Shown here in pieces: positions 45,685 to 54,857 of a DNA stretch of 64,000 bases. This DNA is from Ensifer sp. LC11 (GTDB taxonomy: Bacteria > Pseudomonadota > Alphaproteobacteria > Rhizobiales > Rhizobiaceae), in contig NZ_MBSO01000016.1 in assembly GCF_001695835.1 (NCBI RefSeq), positions 44,421 through 108,420 of the forward strand, given 5' to 3'. The position numbers were made by a program, and so were the translations under genes. The notes under the pieces were generated by a model. That model was not told the DNA's origin and searched no databases. It worked only from the letters and a program-made list of their open reading frames with translations. Each line of letters starts with the position of its first letter. The first letter of the stretch is position 1.

Positions 45685-47247
45685 TCAATCGCCGATACGG
45701 GTCAGCCAGTGGCGCGGCTTGTTGTCGGCCCGAATGATCACGTCCGTGACGTTCTTCGACATCGCCCAGGCCATTGGCTGCTGGTGCAACGGGATCATGA
45801 TGACCTCATCCTTGGCGAACTTCAGCGCTTCGGTTTCGATCGCCAGACGCTTGTCGTGATCCATCTCCAGTGCCGCCTTCTTCACCATGGCGTCGAGTTC
45901 CGGATAGGACCAGCCACCGTAGTTGGCGACACCGGCCGCACCTTCGCGGGTCGAGAGAACCTGAACCAGGATCGAATAGGCATCGAGCGTCGGCTCGTTG
46001 GCCCAGCCGATCATGTAGGCGTCGGACTTGCCGCCGGCGCGCTTCGGCGCCTGCACGGCGCGCGGGCCGATGTCGAGGGTCGGCTTGAGGCCAACGCGCG
46101 ACAGCATCGAAACCAGCGCACTGCAGACGTCTTCCTCGTTGACGCTCTCGTCGTTCATGCAGACGAGCGTGAACTCCTTGCCGACGGCGCCGGCCTCTTC
46201 GAGCAGCTTCTTGGAGAGTTCCGGATCGTAGGCGGTCGGCACGTCGAGCTCGGCGCTGTAGCCGGGGATCTCGGGCGCGACCATGGTGCCGGCGACATGC
46301 GACTTGCCGCGCATCACGCGCTTGAAGATGAGCTGGCGGTCGATCGCATGGTCGATCGCCTGGCGCACCTTGATATTGTTGAAGAAGTTCTCGCGACCGT
46401 CGGCGAAGGTCTCGTGACGGTTGAAGACCATGTGCACGGTGCGCAGATCGGTGCGCTCGACCACCTTGAGGTCCGGTGAGCTTTTCAGGCGCTCCAGATC
46501 CTGTACCGGCGCGCCATCGGTGAGGTCGATCTCGCCGGAAAGCAGTGCTGCGACGCGGGTTGCGGCCGAGGTGATCGGCATGAATTCGATGCGGTCGAGA
46601 TTATGCTTGGGCGTATCCCACCAACCGTCATTCTTGATCAGCACGGTCTTGCTGTCGGGAACGCGGGACTCGACCTTGAACGGGCCGGTGCCATTGGTGT
46701 TGTAGGTGGCGAAACCCTCGACCTTGGCGCCGACATCGGTCGGAAGCTCGGACTTGTTGTCGACCAGCCAATCCTTGTCGAACATGAAGATGTTGGTCAT
46801 GTCGTTGAGGAAAAGCGGGTTCGGCGAATTGACTTCGATGTCGACCGTATAGTCGTCGACCTTGGTGGTCGAGACATAGGCCGGGATGTTGCCGCGCAGC
46901 GGCGAGGTCGGGTGGCTGACGCGGGCCATGGAGGCAACGACGTCGTCGGCGTTGAAATCAGCGCCGTTCTGGAACTTCACACCCTTGCGCAGATGGAACC
47001 GCCAGACTTTTTCCGAAACCATCTCCCAGCTGGTCGCGAGCGCCGGCTCGACCTTGAACTCCGGCGTATAGCGCGTCAGGCCTTCATAAACGTGGTTGAG
47101 GAAGGCCAGGTTCGAGGTGCTGCCGTAGGAATAGGGGTCGAGCGAGAAGATATCCCGCGGGCTTCCCCAGCGCAGCGTTTCCGCGGATGCGGAGGATGCG
47201 AGAAAGGCAAATGCCAGCCCCGCGAGGAGATGCTTTCTCAGTTTCAT
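45685..47247 (-). CDS. Peptide-type ABC transporter substrate-binding protein (SBP_bac_5)
   Basis: A 520-residue periplasmic protein with a signal peptide (ends SSASA) and the family-5 solute-binding fold: LRWGSPRDIFSLDPYSYGST, the LTRYTPEFKVEPALATSWEM segment, and RFHLRKGVKFQNGADFNADD. Family members bind peptides, but also opines, nickel chelates and ureides, and the two linked amidohydrolases argue for a non-peptide ligand. First gene of the seven-gene operon; the GntR operator copy and a TTGACA lie about 100 bases upstream. Confidence 0.9.
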   Translation of the reverse strand: MKLRKHLLAGLAFAFLASSASAETLRWGSPRDIFSLDPYSYGSTSNLAFLNHVYEGLTRYTPEFKVEPALATSWEMVSEKVWRFHLRKGVKFQNGADFNADDVVASMARVSHPTSPLRGNIPAYVSTTKVDDYTVDIEVNSPNPLFLNDMTNIFMFDKDWLVDNKSELPTDVGAKVEGFATYNTNGTGPFKVESRVPDSKTVLIKNDGWWDTPKHNLDRIEFMPITSAATRVAALLSGEIDLTDGAPVQDLERLKSSPDLKVVERTDLRTVHMVFNRHETFADGRENFFNNIKVRQAIDHAIDRQLIFKRVMRGKSHVAGTMVAPEIPGYSAELDVPTAYDPELSKKLLEEAGAVGKEFTLVCMNDESVNEEDVCSALVSMLSRVGLKPTLDIGPRAVQAPKRAGGKSDAYMIGWANEPTLDAYSILVQVLSTREGAAGVANYGGWSYPELDAMVKKAALEMDHDKRLAIETEALKFAKDEVIMIPLHQQPMAWAMSKNVTDVIIRADNKPRHWLTRIGD

Positions 47248-47340
47248 GTCGTTCCCTCTGTTATCTCGTCAGTCGCCCTATTCCGGCGCTCTCGCCCACT
47301 CGTGAGCAAGCCGCCCTAGATTTGAAGCTGTCGGCGACAA

Positions 47341-47368
47341 TGTCAACTATTTTGTCGACAATTTTGTA
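47341..47368 (-). promoter_or_regulatory. Promoter and GntR operator, copy 2
   Basis: Read on the minus strand, TACAAAATTGTCGACAA (47368 to 47352) matches copy 1 at 37077-37093 in 16 of 17 positions; its core TTGTCGACAA is a perfect palindrome. TTGACA (47346 to 47341) lies immediately after it and is the probable -35 of the transporter operon. Confidence 0.78.
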
Positions 47369-47729
47369 TGCATGATTGTTTAAAATCGTTGGCGAGGCAG
47401 ATATGGTGCCATCCCTGTCCGAAAATTCGACGCAGGTTTGCAGCCTGGGATACAGTCATTGCGCGAGAACGAAGGCCGGTGAAGGGGACGTAAGGCTGCG
47501 CCAGACACGGAAAAACAGCGCGCTCACCGGCTGCCCGGCGATGCGGCAAGCAGACTGTTTTGGCGGAAATGCAGCCTTCTACTCGACCTCTCGGAGGTCG
47601 TGTCCGAGCGAAGGCGAAGCGGCGCTACAGCCGATCTTGGAAGAAATCGAAATGTGCGCGGCGCCGTCGCCGGCCGCAGATGTGCGGACGTTCACTTGGT
47701 CGTCAAACGACCGGCTCACTCCGCAATTG
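47369..47729. other. Intergenic region between operons
   Basis: No gene can be supported here. A long open plus-strand frame begins near 47376 but has no family features and mostly runs antisense to the next gene. Two small hairpins are visible: CGACCTC-TCG-GAGGTCG (47584-47600) and GGTCGT-CAA-ACGACC (47698-47712). The second lies just past the deacetylase stop and could weakly terminate that operon. Confidence 0.4.
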
Positions 47730-48755
47730 CTATGCCGCCGCGCCGAAGCCCGTGAGAAATGCGGTCAGATTGTCGGACAGCGCATCGCAGAGATAGCCGC
47801 CCTCCTGCACGATTGCGGTCGGAAGACCGAGGCCCGCGATCGTTTCGCCAATCCGGGCAAAACCGGGCGTGGAAACAGAGAGCCCGCCGAAGGGGTCGCC
47901 CTCGAAGGCATCGAGGCCGAGTGCGACGACAAGCGCGTCCGGCGCATAGGCGCGGATGCGGCGGAAGGCGACGTCGAGCGCAGCCAGGAATTCCTCGTCG
48001 CCGGATTTGCGTTCGAGCGGCAGGTTGAGGTTATAACCGAGGCCCGGCCCCTCGCCGCGTTCGTCCGCATGCCCCCAGAAGAACGGGTAAAAACGCACCG
48101 GGTCGGCGTGGATCGAGATCGTGAGCACATCGGCGCGCTGGTAGAAAATGCCTTGTGTGCCGTTTCCATGGTGCAGGTCGACATCGAGGATCACGACACG
48201 GCGGGAGTTTGAAAGGAAGCGTTGCGCCGCGACCGCCGAGTTGTTGACGAAGCAGAAACCGCCGGCAACATCGGCAAAGGCATGGTGGCCCGGCGGCCGG
48301 CAGAGCGCATAGGCCGCCCGGTCGCCGGCCATTACCGCATCTGCCGCATCGACCGCGCTCCAGGCGCTCCAGCGCACGCTCTCCCAGGTCTCTGAGGATA
48401 TCGGGCAGGCCGTATCGGCCATGTGGTAGCCCGCCTGCCCGACGGCTGAGGCCGGGTAGCGCCCATCGCGAGCCAGCGGATGGATGTTCGGAATGACCTC
48501 GTCGGAGGCTTCCGCGATACGCTGCCAGCGCGCGTAGATATGCTCGAGAAAGTCGAGATATTCCGGCGTGTGCACGGCGGCAATCGGGCCGAGCCCGTGG
48601 TCCCGCGGCCGCAGGATTTCGCCACCTGCAGCGCGAGCGCCGGCGAGAAGCCGCTCGACCCGTTCCGGCTGCTCCGGATTTGGCTGCGGCGCGCCGCTCG
48701 ACAGAAAGGCTTTCGGATTGTGGCGCTTCTGTTCGGCTGCATAGAAGGCTTTCAT
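47730..48755 (-). CDS. Acetylpolyamine amidohydrolase/HDAC-family deacetylase
   Basis: A 341-residue zinc deacetylase of the histone-deacetylase superfamily. It has the catalytic PPGHHAF pair of histidines, the zinc ligands in DVDLHHGNGTQG, and GLDAFEGDP; GGFCFVNNSAVAA completes the active-site core. The N-terminal KAFYAAEQKRHNP resembles bacterial acetylpolyamine amidohydrolases. It should remove acetyl (or other acyl) groups from amines. It is the last gene of the nine-gene operon, 13 bases after the GNAT gene, so an acetylase and a deacetylase are co-produced. Confidence 0.88.
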   Translation of the reverse strand: MKAFYAAEQKRHNPKAFLSSGAPQPNPEQPERVERLLAGARAAGGEILRPRDHGLGPIAAVHTPEYLDFLEHIYARWQRIAEASDEVIPNIHPLARDGRYPASAVGQAGYHMADTACPISSETWESVRWSAWSAVDAADAVMAGDRAAYALCRPPGHHAFADVAGGFCFVNNSAVAAQRFLSNSRRVVILDVDLHHGNGTQGIFYQRADVLTISIHADPVRFYPFFWGHADERGEGPGLGYNLNLPLERKSGDEEFLAALDVAFRRIRAYAPDALVVALGLDAFEGDPFGGLSVSTPGFARIGETIAGLGLPTAIVQEGGYLCDALSDNLTAFLTGFGAAA

Positions 48756-48768
48756 CTCGTCTCCGTCC

Positions 48769-49278
48769 TCAATCGTTCAATCCCTCGGCCAGCGCCCGAA
48801 AAGCGTCGCCATAGGCGGCATGTTCGTGATCGGCTTTCTGCCAGGTTATTCCCAGTCGTTCGTAGAAACGCTGGGCCGCAAAGTTCTCGGCATCGACGGT
48901 CAGGCGCAGATAATCGCCGCCTCGCGCCTTCGACCAGCTTGCTGCCTCGCGCAGCATCCGCTCGCCGATGCCCTGCCCGCGCAGGCCTTCATCAACATAG
49001 AGGTCCTGCACGAAAACACCGGGCCGGCCGCGCCAGGTGGAAAAAATCGGGAAGTAGAGGCAGAGGCCCACCAATTCGCCGCCGGCTTCCGCGACGAAGC
49101 TCCCGAAGGCGGCCTCAGGCCCGAAACCGCAGCGGCGAAAATCCTCCACGGTGCTCGTGATCTTGGCTTGCATGCCAAGTCCGCGCCCCATCGCAAAGAT
49201 CGCCCGATGCATGTCCTCGGCATCCTCCGGCCGTCCGGGGCGGATCGTAACCTCCGAAGCATCATCCGCTGCTGTCAT
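48769..49278 (-). CDS. GNAT-family N-acetyltransferase
   Basis: A 169-residue acetyltransferase with the acetyl-CoA-binding VQDLYVDEGLRGQGIGERML (R/QxxGxG/A motif) and the C-terminal AQRFYERLGITWQKADHEHA. It resembles diamine/spermidine-type and general small-molecule acetylases; the acceptor is unknown. The ATG at 49278 has AGGTG just upstream. It is separated from the BKACE gene by a 160-base gap filled with a repeat. Confidence 0.83.
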   Translation of the reverse strand: MTAADDASEVTIRPGRPEDAEDMHRAIFAMGRGLGMQAKITSTVEDFRRCGFGPEAAFGSFVAEAGGELVGLCLYFPIFSTWRGRPGVFVQDLYVDEGLRGQGIGERMLREAASWSKARGGDYLRLTVDAENFAAQRFYERLGITWQKADHEHAAYGDAFRALAEGLND

Positions 49279-49299
49279 CACCTATTCTTCCTTCATTGA

Positions 49300-49441
49300 C
49301 AGGGCCATGCCGGCGCGCGCCGCGGCGGCCGACTGCGCCATTAGAGCACCGAGCGTTCTGATGAATGCACAAGGATGCTCTAGCACTTTGATTCTAGAGC
49401 GTCTTTCCGCTTTCAGTGAATCCACCTGAGAGCGGGATGTT
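49300..49441. repeat. Probable rhizobial intergenic repeat
   Basis: The stretch contains the elements ATGCTCTAGCAC, TCTAGAGCG and CCGCTTTCAGTGAATCCACC with GAGAGCGG, which form an imperfect hairpin (about 49408-49437). It resembles the CTAGAGCG...CCGCTTT palindromic repeats seen many times between genes in Rhizobium and Sinorhizobium genomes; that match is from memory and there is only this one copy in the window. It sits inside the operon. Confidence 0.5.
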
Positions 49442-50386
49442 CTAGAACGCGACGTTGTCGCCACCCTTCAATCCCAGAAGATCGCGTGCCTCGGCGGGCG
49501 TGGCGACCTCTAGCGACAGTGCTTCCAATACCGTGCGGATCCGGTGGACCTGCTCGGCATTGCTGGTCGCAAGCGTCCCGCGGCCGTTGTAAAGACTGTC
49601 TTCCAGCCCGACGCGCACATTGCCGCCCATGGCGGCAGCCATGGTGATCATCGGCATCTGGTGGCGGCCGGCGGCCAGCACCGAGAAGCTGTAGTCTTCG
49701 CCGAAGAGTTTGTCGGCGATGCGCTTCATGTGCGTGAGATTCTCCGGATCTGCACCGATGCCGCCGAGAATGCCGAAGACGAACTGGATGAAGAGATGGC
49801 CCGACACCAGGCCGCGATCGCGGAAATGCGCCAGCGAATAGAGGTGGCCGACGTCATAACATTCGAACTCGAAGCGCGTGCCGCAGCCCTGGCCGAGCCG
49901 GGTCAGGATGAACTCCATGTCGGCGAAGGTGTTCTTAAAGATCGAGCCGCGCGTTGCTTCAAGCAATTGCGGTTCCCATTCGTGCTTCCACTCCGTCGGC
50001 TTGTCGAGCGCTGGAAACAGCGCAAAATTCATCGAGCCCATGTTCAGCGAACACATTTCGGGTTCGGCGCGCAGGGAAGCAGCAAGCCGGTCTTCCAGCG
50101 CCATCAGCGATGAGCCGCCGGTGGAGATGTTTATCACCGCATCGGTCGATTGCTTGATGCGCGGCAGGAACTGCATGAACAGCGCCGGGTCTGCAGACGG
50201 CCGGCCATCTTCGGGGTTTCGTGCATGCAGATGCAGGATGGAAGCGCCGGCTTCGGCCGCCGCGATCGCCTCGGAGGCGATCTGGTCGGGGGTAACAGGC
50301 AGGTAAGGCGACATCGTCGGTGTATGTACCGATCCCGTCACCGCGCAGGTGATGATCACTTTGCGCGATGTCTTGGCTTTCGTCAT
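49442..50386 (-). CDS. Beta-keto acid cleavage enzyme (BKACE, DUF849)
   Basis: A 314-residue member of the Kce/BKACE family. The Zn motif HLHARNPEDGRPS is near residues 46-58, GLEDSLYNGRG supplies the Glu ligand, and INISTGGSS and GHLFIQFVFGILGGI are typical. The family converts a beta-keto acid plus acetyl-CoA into acetoacetate and a new acyl-CoA. The ATG at 50386 gives the standard length, and the extension lies in the aminotransferase gene. With an upstream aminotransferase that could create the keto group, it looks like the carbon-chain-cleaving step of the pathway. Confidence 0.9.
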   Translation of the reverse strand: MTKAKTSRKVIITCAVTGSVHTPTMSPYLPVTPDQIASEAIAAAEAGASILHLHARNPEDGRPSADPALFMQFLPRIKQSTDAVINISTGGSSLMALEDRLAASLRAEPEMCSLNMGSMNFALFPALDKPTEWKHEWEPQLLEATRGSIFKNTFADMEFILTRLGQGCGTRFEFECYDVGHLYSLAHFRDRGLVSGHLFIQFVFGILGGIGADPENLTHMKRIADKLFGEDYSFSVLAAGRHQMPMITMAAAMGGNVRVGLEDSLYNGRGTLATSNAEQVHRIRTVLEALSLEVATPAEARDLLGLKGGDNVAF

Positions 50387-50396
50387 GGTCCAGCCC

Positions 50397-51764
50397 TCAG
50401 CGGTTGACGGGAAGGTTGAGTTCTTCGGCAAGCACGTCGAGAACCTCACCGAGGATGGCGACGATCTCGCCAATCTGCTCGCGGGTGATGATCATCGGCG
50501 GGCAGACGAGGAAGTGGTCGCCCTCGACGCCGCCACGTGTGCGCCTGGAATAGATGATCAGGCCACGCTCGTAGGCGAGGTCGACCATGCGCTGATGCGC
50601 GTTGAGTTCCTTCGACAAAGGCTTCATCGTCTCGCGGTCGGAAACGAACTCGGCTGCGAGCAGCAGTCCCTTACCCCTGACATCACCGATGAACGGGAAG
50701 CGCTTGGAGAGCCCCACGAGCTCCGCCTTCAGCGCTTCGCCCATGGCAGCAGCATTGTCGATCAGCCCAAGGCGATCGATTTCGTCAAGTACGGCGAGAC
50801 CGGCGGCGCAGGCAAGCGGATTGCCGGCATAGGTGAAGCCATGCTGGAAGCCGCCGGCATCAAGCACCGGCTGAACGATCCTTGACGGCGCGGCCATGGC
50901 GCCGAGCGGGCAATAACCGGAAGCAAAGCCCTTGGAGAGCGCGATCAGATCCGGCCGGCAATTCCAGTGGTCGCCGCCGAGGAATTTTCCGGTGCGGCCG
51001 GCGCCGCTCATGACTTCGTCATGGATCAAAAGGATGCCGTATTTGTCGCAGATCTCGCGGATGCGCGGATAGTAGCTGTCCGGCGCCACCAGCGCACCGG
51101 TGGAGGCGCCGCCGATCGGCTCCATGATGAAGGCAAGCAGGCTCTCCGGGCCTTCCGCCAGGATCTTCTCCTCCAGCATGTCGGCATATTTGATGCCGCG
51201 CTGCTCCATCGTCAGGTTATCCCGGTCGAGATAGGCGGTCGGCGCCGGAACCTTCGGCATTTCGCGCATCATTGGCGAGAATGGCTCGGAGAGCGCGGCG
51301 TAGCCGGTCACCGCCAAGGCGCCGAGGGTGCCGCCATGATAGGAGGGAAAGCGCGAAATCACCTTCCAGCGATCCTTCTGGCCGGTCGCAACCGCCCATT
51401 GCCGCGCGAGCTTCAGGCAGGATTCGACCGCCTCCGAACCGCCCGAGACGAAGAAGATCTTGTCCATGCCCTCGGGCAGCTTTTCCGCCGCGCGGCGGGC
51501 CAACTCCTCGGCCGGCTCGTTTTCGAAGTGTAGCCTGTAGGCGAAGGTGACGCGATCCATCTGGCTCTTCATCGCGTCGAGCACGTTGCGGTTGCCGTGA
51601 CCGATATTGACCACCATGGCGCCGCTCGAACCGTCGATTACCCGGCGCCCGTCCTGGTCCCAGAGATAGATGCCTTCGGCCCGGTCGACCAGCGGCCGAC
51701 GCAGGCGCGACTGGTAGAAGAGATGGGAGGCAGGTCGTTCGTTGGAAGCTGTCGTCTTGAGCAT
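50397..51764 (-). CDS. Class III (omega-type) aminotransferase
   Basis: A 455-residue PLP enzyme of the ornithine/omega-amino-acid aminotransferase class: VSGGSEAVESCLKLARQWAV, SYHGGTLGALAVTG, LIHDEVMSGAGRTG, and ALSKGFASGYCPLGAM with the Schiff-base Lys. It transfers an amino group from a terminal, beta or other non-alpha amine to a keto acid. It lies between the amidase-like gene and the BKACE gene, so it probably turns an amine into the beta-keto acid used next (inference). Confidence 0.9.
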   Translation of the reverse strand: MLKTTASNERPASHLFYQSRLRRPLVDRAEGIYLWDQDGRRVIDGSSGAMVVNIGHGNRNVLDAMKSQMDRVTFAYRLHFENEPAEELARRAAEKLPEGMDKIFFVSGGSEAVESCLKLARQWAVATGQKDRWKVISRFPSYHGGTLGALAVTGYAALSEPFSPMMREMPKVPAPTAYLDRDNLTMEQRGIKYADMLEEKILAEGPESLLAFIMEPIGGASTGALVAPDSYYPRIREICDKYGILLIHDEVMSGAGRTGKFLGGDHWNCRPDLIALSKGFASGYCPLGAMAAPSRIVQPVLDAGGFQHGFTYAGNPLACAAGLAVLDEIDRLGLIDNAAAMGEALKAELVGLSKRFPFIGDVRGKGLLLAAEFVSDRETMKPLSKELNAHQRMVDLAYERGLIIYSRRTRGGVEGDHFLVCPPMIITREQIGEIVAILGEVLDVLAEELNLPVNR

Positions 51765-51776
51765 GGCAAATCTCTG

Positions 51777-53423
51777 TCAGCGATTGAGATAATGATTGAG
51801 AACATTGGCGGTGACGCGCTCGACCATCGCGTCACCGCGCTTCAGAGCCGCTACCCATTCGCAGCTGCCGGCGTGGAACACCTCGCCCTTTCCGCGCGGG
51901 AAGTTGACGATCATGCCACAGCCGCGCTTGACGCGCTCGACGGCTGCCGCGCCATTGTCGCCGACCAGCGTTTCGGCGACGAATTTGGCATCGGCGTCCG
52001 AAAGAAACTGGTCATCGGCGGGAATGTCGGCGCTTTCTTCCTTCAGCGACGACATGCCGAGCGCGAGGATTTCGAGACCATCCGGCGCACCGCTGTCTTC
52101 GGTCGGCTCCGGCAGTCCATTGCGGATGATGTAGTCGAGACCATCGACCTCGTAGCCGAAGGCATGGCCTTCCGAACCGAGGATGTCACCATAGTAGATA
52201 CCCGTTCCGGCAAAGGCCCAATGCTCAGGGCGGTAGACCGGGAAGCCGCGGGCGCCGCGCGGCGCGCAGCCGCCCCAGCCGACGTAAAGCCCGCGGGTGG
52301 CATTGAGCCCGAACGTTTTCGCGCCCGGCCGGCCGATCTCGGCTGCTTCCCACGAACCGCTGGTGCGCGTCGGATCTGCCGAGCGGTAGGCCGGATCCTC
52401 GGCCCGAGACCGATATTTGTAACAGACCTGCCGCTTGCCGCCGTCTTCCAGACGCGTCTGCCACATGAAATTGCCGGCAAAACGCGCGGCCCGGCCGCCG
52501 CGCTCGACATAGCTGTCGACCGCATCGCGCATCTCCCAGGTCCAGTATTCGTCATGGCCGACAAAGACGACGCAATCGTAGCCGTCGAGGATCTCGGGAT
52601 AAAAATGAAGCTCGTGCTGGCTCGCGAGGTCGACGGCATAGCCCCGACGTTCCGCCCAACGGAAGAAGTGGCTGTCGTAGCTTGCCCAGCCGGAGGAGGC
52701 GTATTTCTTGGAGTACCCGTTGGCATAAGCCCATTCCATGTGCGGATAGCGCGGGGCGACAGCCATCGGCGCATAGATCTCCAGCGGCACGCGTGGAGCA
52801 TCTGCGGGTAGCACGACGAAGCCGCGGCAGAAGGGGCGCTCGATGCTGACCGTCGTCGCATATTGATCGCGGTTGGGCCCCGTGATGCCCTGGTAGTGGT
52901 TGGAGCCACCCCAGGTGTTATACGAGGTCCATGACCCGGTAGCGGCGACCTGCAGCACGCGGCCCGGCTTGCGGCCGGCGAGCGGCCGGACAATGAACAG
53001 ATGGTGGCAATGGATTGGTTTGCCGTCCCTGCCCTCCGCTCTCAGCGTGATGCGATAGGCGCCGGACGGCCAATCTTCGGCAATCTTGAATTCGAAGCTT
53101 GTTTCCCAGCCGCAGCCGAGCACGGAGCATTGGTCCGGCGTTTCCTGCCAGCAGACAGCGAGCCCACCACGCTCAAGAACCGTCGTCTCGACCGCTCCGT
53201 CACGAACGATCTCGATAGAGAAGCGTTGCGCGGTCGAACTCACCTGCAGCCGCGCGGTGGCACCCGGCGCATAGGCGTAGGCGTCGGTGTAGCACCAGAT
53301 CTCACCGCGTTCGCCGTCCATGCCTGGGTATTCGTAGTAGTGACCGAGCACCGCTTCGCGGCGCTGTTCCGGCGTCAGGCCAAAATCGGGGTATTGGTTG
53401 GCGTGTTCCATCGTGGCACCCAT
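51777..53423 (-). CDS. N,N-dimethylformamidase large-subunit-like amidase
   Basis: A 548-residue protein related to the large (beta) subunit of N,N-dimethylformamidase. It has GSWTSYNTWGGSNHYQG, HMEWAYANGYSKKYASSGWA, FVGHDEYWTWEMRDAVDSYV, RFAGNFMWQTRLED and the C-terminal GKGEVFHAGSCEWVAALKRG. The family hydrolyses formamides and other small amides with an active-site iron. No small-subunit gene is adjacent. The ATG at 53423 shares one base with the ATPase stop; an internal ATG at 53411 is an alternative start. It is expected to release the amine part of the imported compound. Confidence 0.83.
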   Translation of the reverse strand: MGATMEHANQYPDFGLTPEQRREAVLGHYYEYPGMDGERGEIWCYTDAYAYAPGATARLQVSSTAQRFSIEIVRDGAVETTVLERGGLAVCWQETPDQCSVLGCGWETSFEFKIAEDWPSGAYRITLRAEGRDGKPIHCHHLFIVRPLAGRKPGRVLQVAATGSWTSYNTWGGSNHYQGITGPNRDQYATTVSIERPFCRGFVVLPADAPRVPLEIYAPMAVAPRYPHMEWAYANGYSKKYASSGWASYDSHFFRWAERRGYAVDLASQHELHFYPEILDGYDCVVFVGHDEYWTWEMRDAVDSYVERGGRAARFAGNFMWQTRLEDGGKRQVCYKYRSRAEDPAYRSADPTRTSGSWEAAEIGRPGAKTFGLNATRGLYVGWGGCAPRGARGFPVYRPEHWAFAGTGIYYGDILGSEGHAFGYEVDGLDYIIRNGLPEPTEDSGAPDGLEILALGMSSLKEESADIPADDQFLSDADAKFVAETLVGDNGAAAVERVKRGCGMIVNFPRGKGEVFHAGSCEWVAALKRGDAMVERVTANVLNHYLNR

Positions 53424-54187
53424 CACGCTGCCAGGTATTTCTTGAGGAACGCACGGGTGCGTTCCTGAGTCGGCTGGCGGAAGATCTCGCTTGGTGCGCC
53501 CTGCTCGACGACGACACCACCATCCATGAACAGCACGCGATCGGCGACCTCGCCGGCAAAGCGCATCTCATGAGTAACAATCAGCATGGTCATATGCTCG
53601 GCCGCGAGCTGCTTCATGACGGCGTTCACCTCATCGACCAGTTCAGGGTCGAGCGCCGAGGTCGCTTCGTCGAAAAGCATGACCTTCGGCTGCATGGCGA
53701 GTGCGCGCGCGATCGCGACACGCTGCTTCTGACCCCCGGAAAGCCGCGACGGAAAGGCATCGACCTTATCCGCTAGCCCCACCTTCGACAGAAGCTCGAT
53801 GGCGAGCTCACGCGCCGCAGCCTTGCCCATGCCCTTCAGGATGATCGGTCCCATGGTGATGTTCTGCAGCACTGTCAGATGCGGAAACAGATTGAAGTGC
53901 TGGAACACCATGCCCATCTGCTGGCGCACTGCGTTGATGTGCCGCTCGAAGGCTTGCGCCTTTAGATTCTGGTTCACCTGTACGCCGTCGAGCCAGACCT
54001 CGCCGCCATTCAGCGTCTCCAGATGGTTGATCGACCTTAGAAGGGTGCTCTTGCCGGACCCACTGGGGCCAATGATCGCAACGATCTGGCCGCGGGCAAC
54101 GGAGAGATCGATGCCCTTCAGGACTTCCAGCGCGCCGTAGTTCTTGCGGGCGCCCCTGACTTCGACCATCGGCTTCTGAGCGGTCAT
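53423..54187 (-). CDS. Polar amino-acid ABC transporter ATPase (GlnQ/HisP-like)
   Basis: A 254-residue ATPase: Walker [11 protein letters not shown], signature [16 protein letters not shown], Walker [17 protein letters not shown] and switch His in IVTHEMRFA. It powers the importer formed with the two permeases encoded directly upstream, and overlaps the permease gene by four bases. Confidence 0.94.
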   Translation of the reverse strand: MTAQKPMVEVRGARKNYGALEVLKGIDLSVARGQIVAIIGPSGSGKSTLLRSINHLETLNGGEVWLDGVQVNQNLKAQAFERHINAVRQQMGMVFQHFNLFPHLTVLQNITMGPIILKGMGKAAARELAIELLSKVGLADKVDAFPSRLSGGQKQRVAIARALAMQPKVMLFDEATSALDPELVDEVNAVMKQLAAEHMTMLIVTHEMRFAGEVADRVLFMDGGVVVEQGAPSEIFRQPTQERTRAFLKKYLAA

Positions 54188-54843
54188 CGGGAGACCTCCA
54201 CGTTCTTTTCGACCTGGCGCAGACCCGCTTCGAGGACGAGATTGAGGATGTAATAGAGAGCGGCGACCGTGATGTAGAATTCGAACGGCCGGAAGGTCTC
54301 GCTGATCGCGAGCTGTGCTGCGTGCACCAGTTCGGCAATGCCGATGATCGAGACGAGAGATGATTCCTTCAGGAGCACGATCAGGTTGTTGCCCATGGCG
54401 GGAATGGTGTTGCGGATCGCCTGCGGCACGATGAAGTAGCGCAGCGTCTGCATCCGTCCGAAGCCGAGACTGCGCGCGCCTTCCGTCTGCCCGGTGTCAA
54501 CTGCGACAATGCCTGCCCGAAGGATGTCGGCATTGTAGACGGCGAAGTGCAGGCCGAGGCCGATGATGCCGGCGATCAGCGCCGGGATCTTGAAGCCAAG
54601 CTGCCCCAGGCCGTAGTAGATCAGGAACAATTGCAGGAGCAGCGGCGTGCCCATGAACAGCCACATGAAGCCGCGCACCGGCAGAGCGACCGTTTTCGGG
54701 GCATAAAGAACGACAAGCGCGAAAACGATACCGAAAATGAAGCTGATGGCGGCGGCAGAGATGGTCAGAACGACCGTCCACCAGACTCCCATCCAGAGGA
54801 TATCGGCATAGGGCGGCACGACGCTGAAATCGAGACCTTGCAT
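54184..54843 (-). CDS. Polar amino-acid ABC transporter permease (HisM-like)
   Basis: A 219-residue permease with about five membrane segments. The coupling loop is [20 protein letters not shown], followed by [20 protein letters not shown]. Standard size for the His/Glu/Gln/Arg/opine permease family. It pairs with the preceding permease. Confidence 0.93.
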   Translation of the reverse strand: MQGLDFSVVPPYADILWMGVWWTVVLTISAAAISFIFGIVFALVVLYAPKTVALPVRGFMWLFMGTPLLLQLFLIYYGLGQLGFKIPALIAGIIGLGLHFAVYNADILRAGIVAVDTGQTEGARSLGFGRMQTLRYFIVPQAIRNTIPAMGNNLIVLLKESSLVSIIGIAELVHAAQLAISETFRPFEFYITVAALYYILNLVLEAGLRQVEKNVEVSR

Positions 54844-54857
54844 GTGGCGTGTCCCCC

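Noticed and set aside
47376..48212. A 278-codon open frame on the plus strand starting in the intergenic region
   Set aside because: No recognisable domain, and most of it is antisense to the deacetylase gene. I considered a transposase remnant but saw no transposase motif or terminal repeats.
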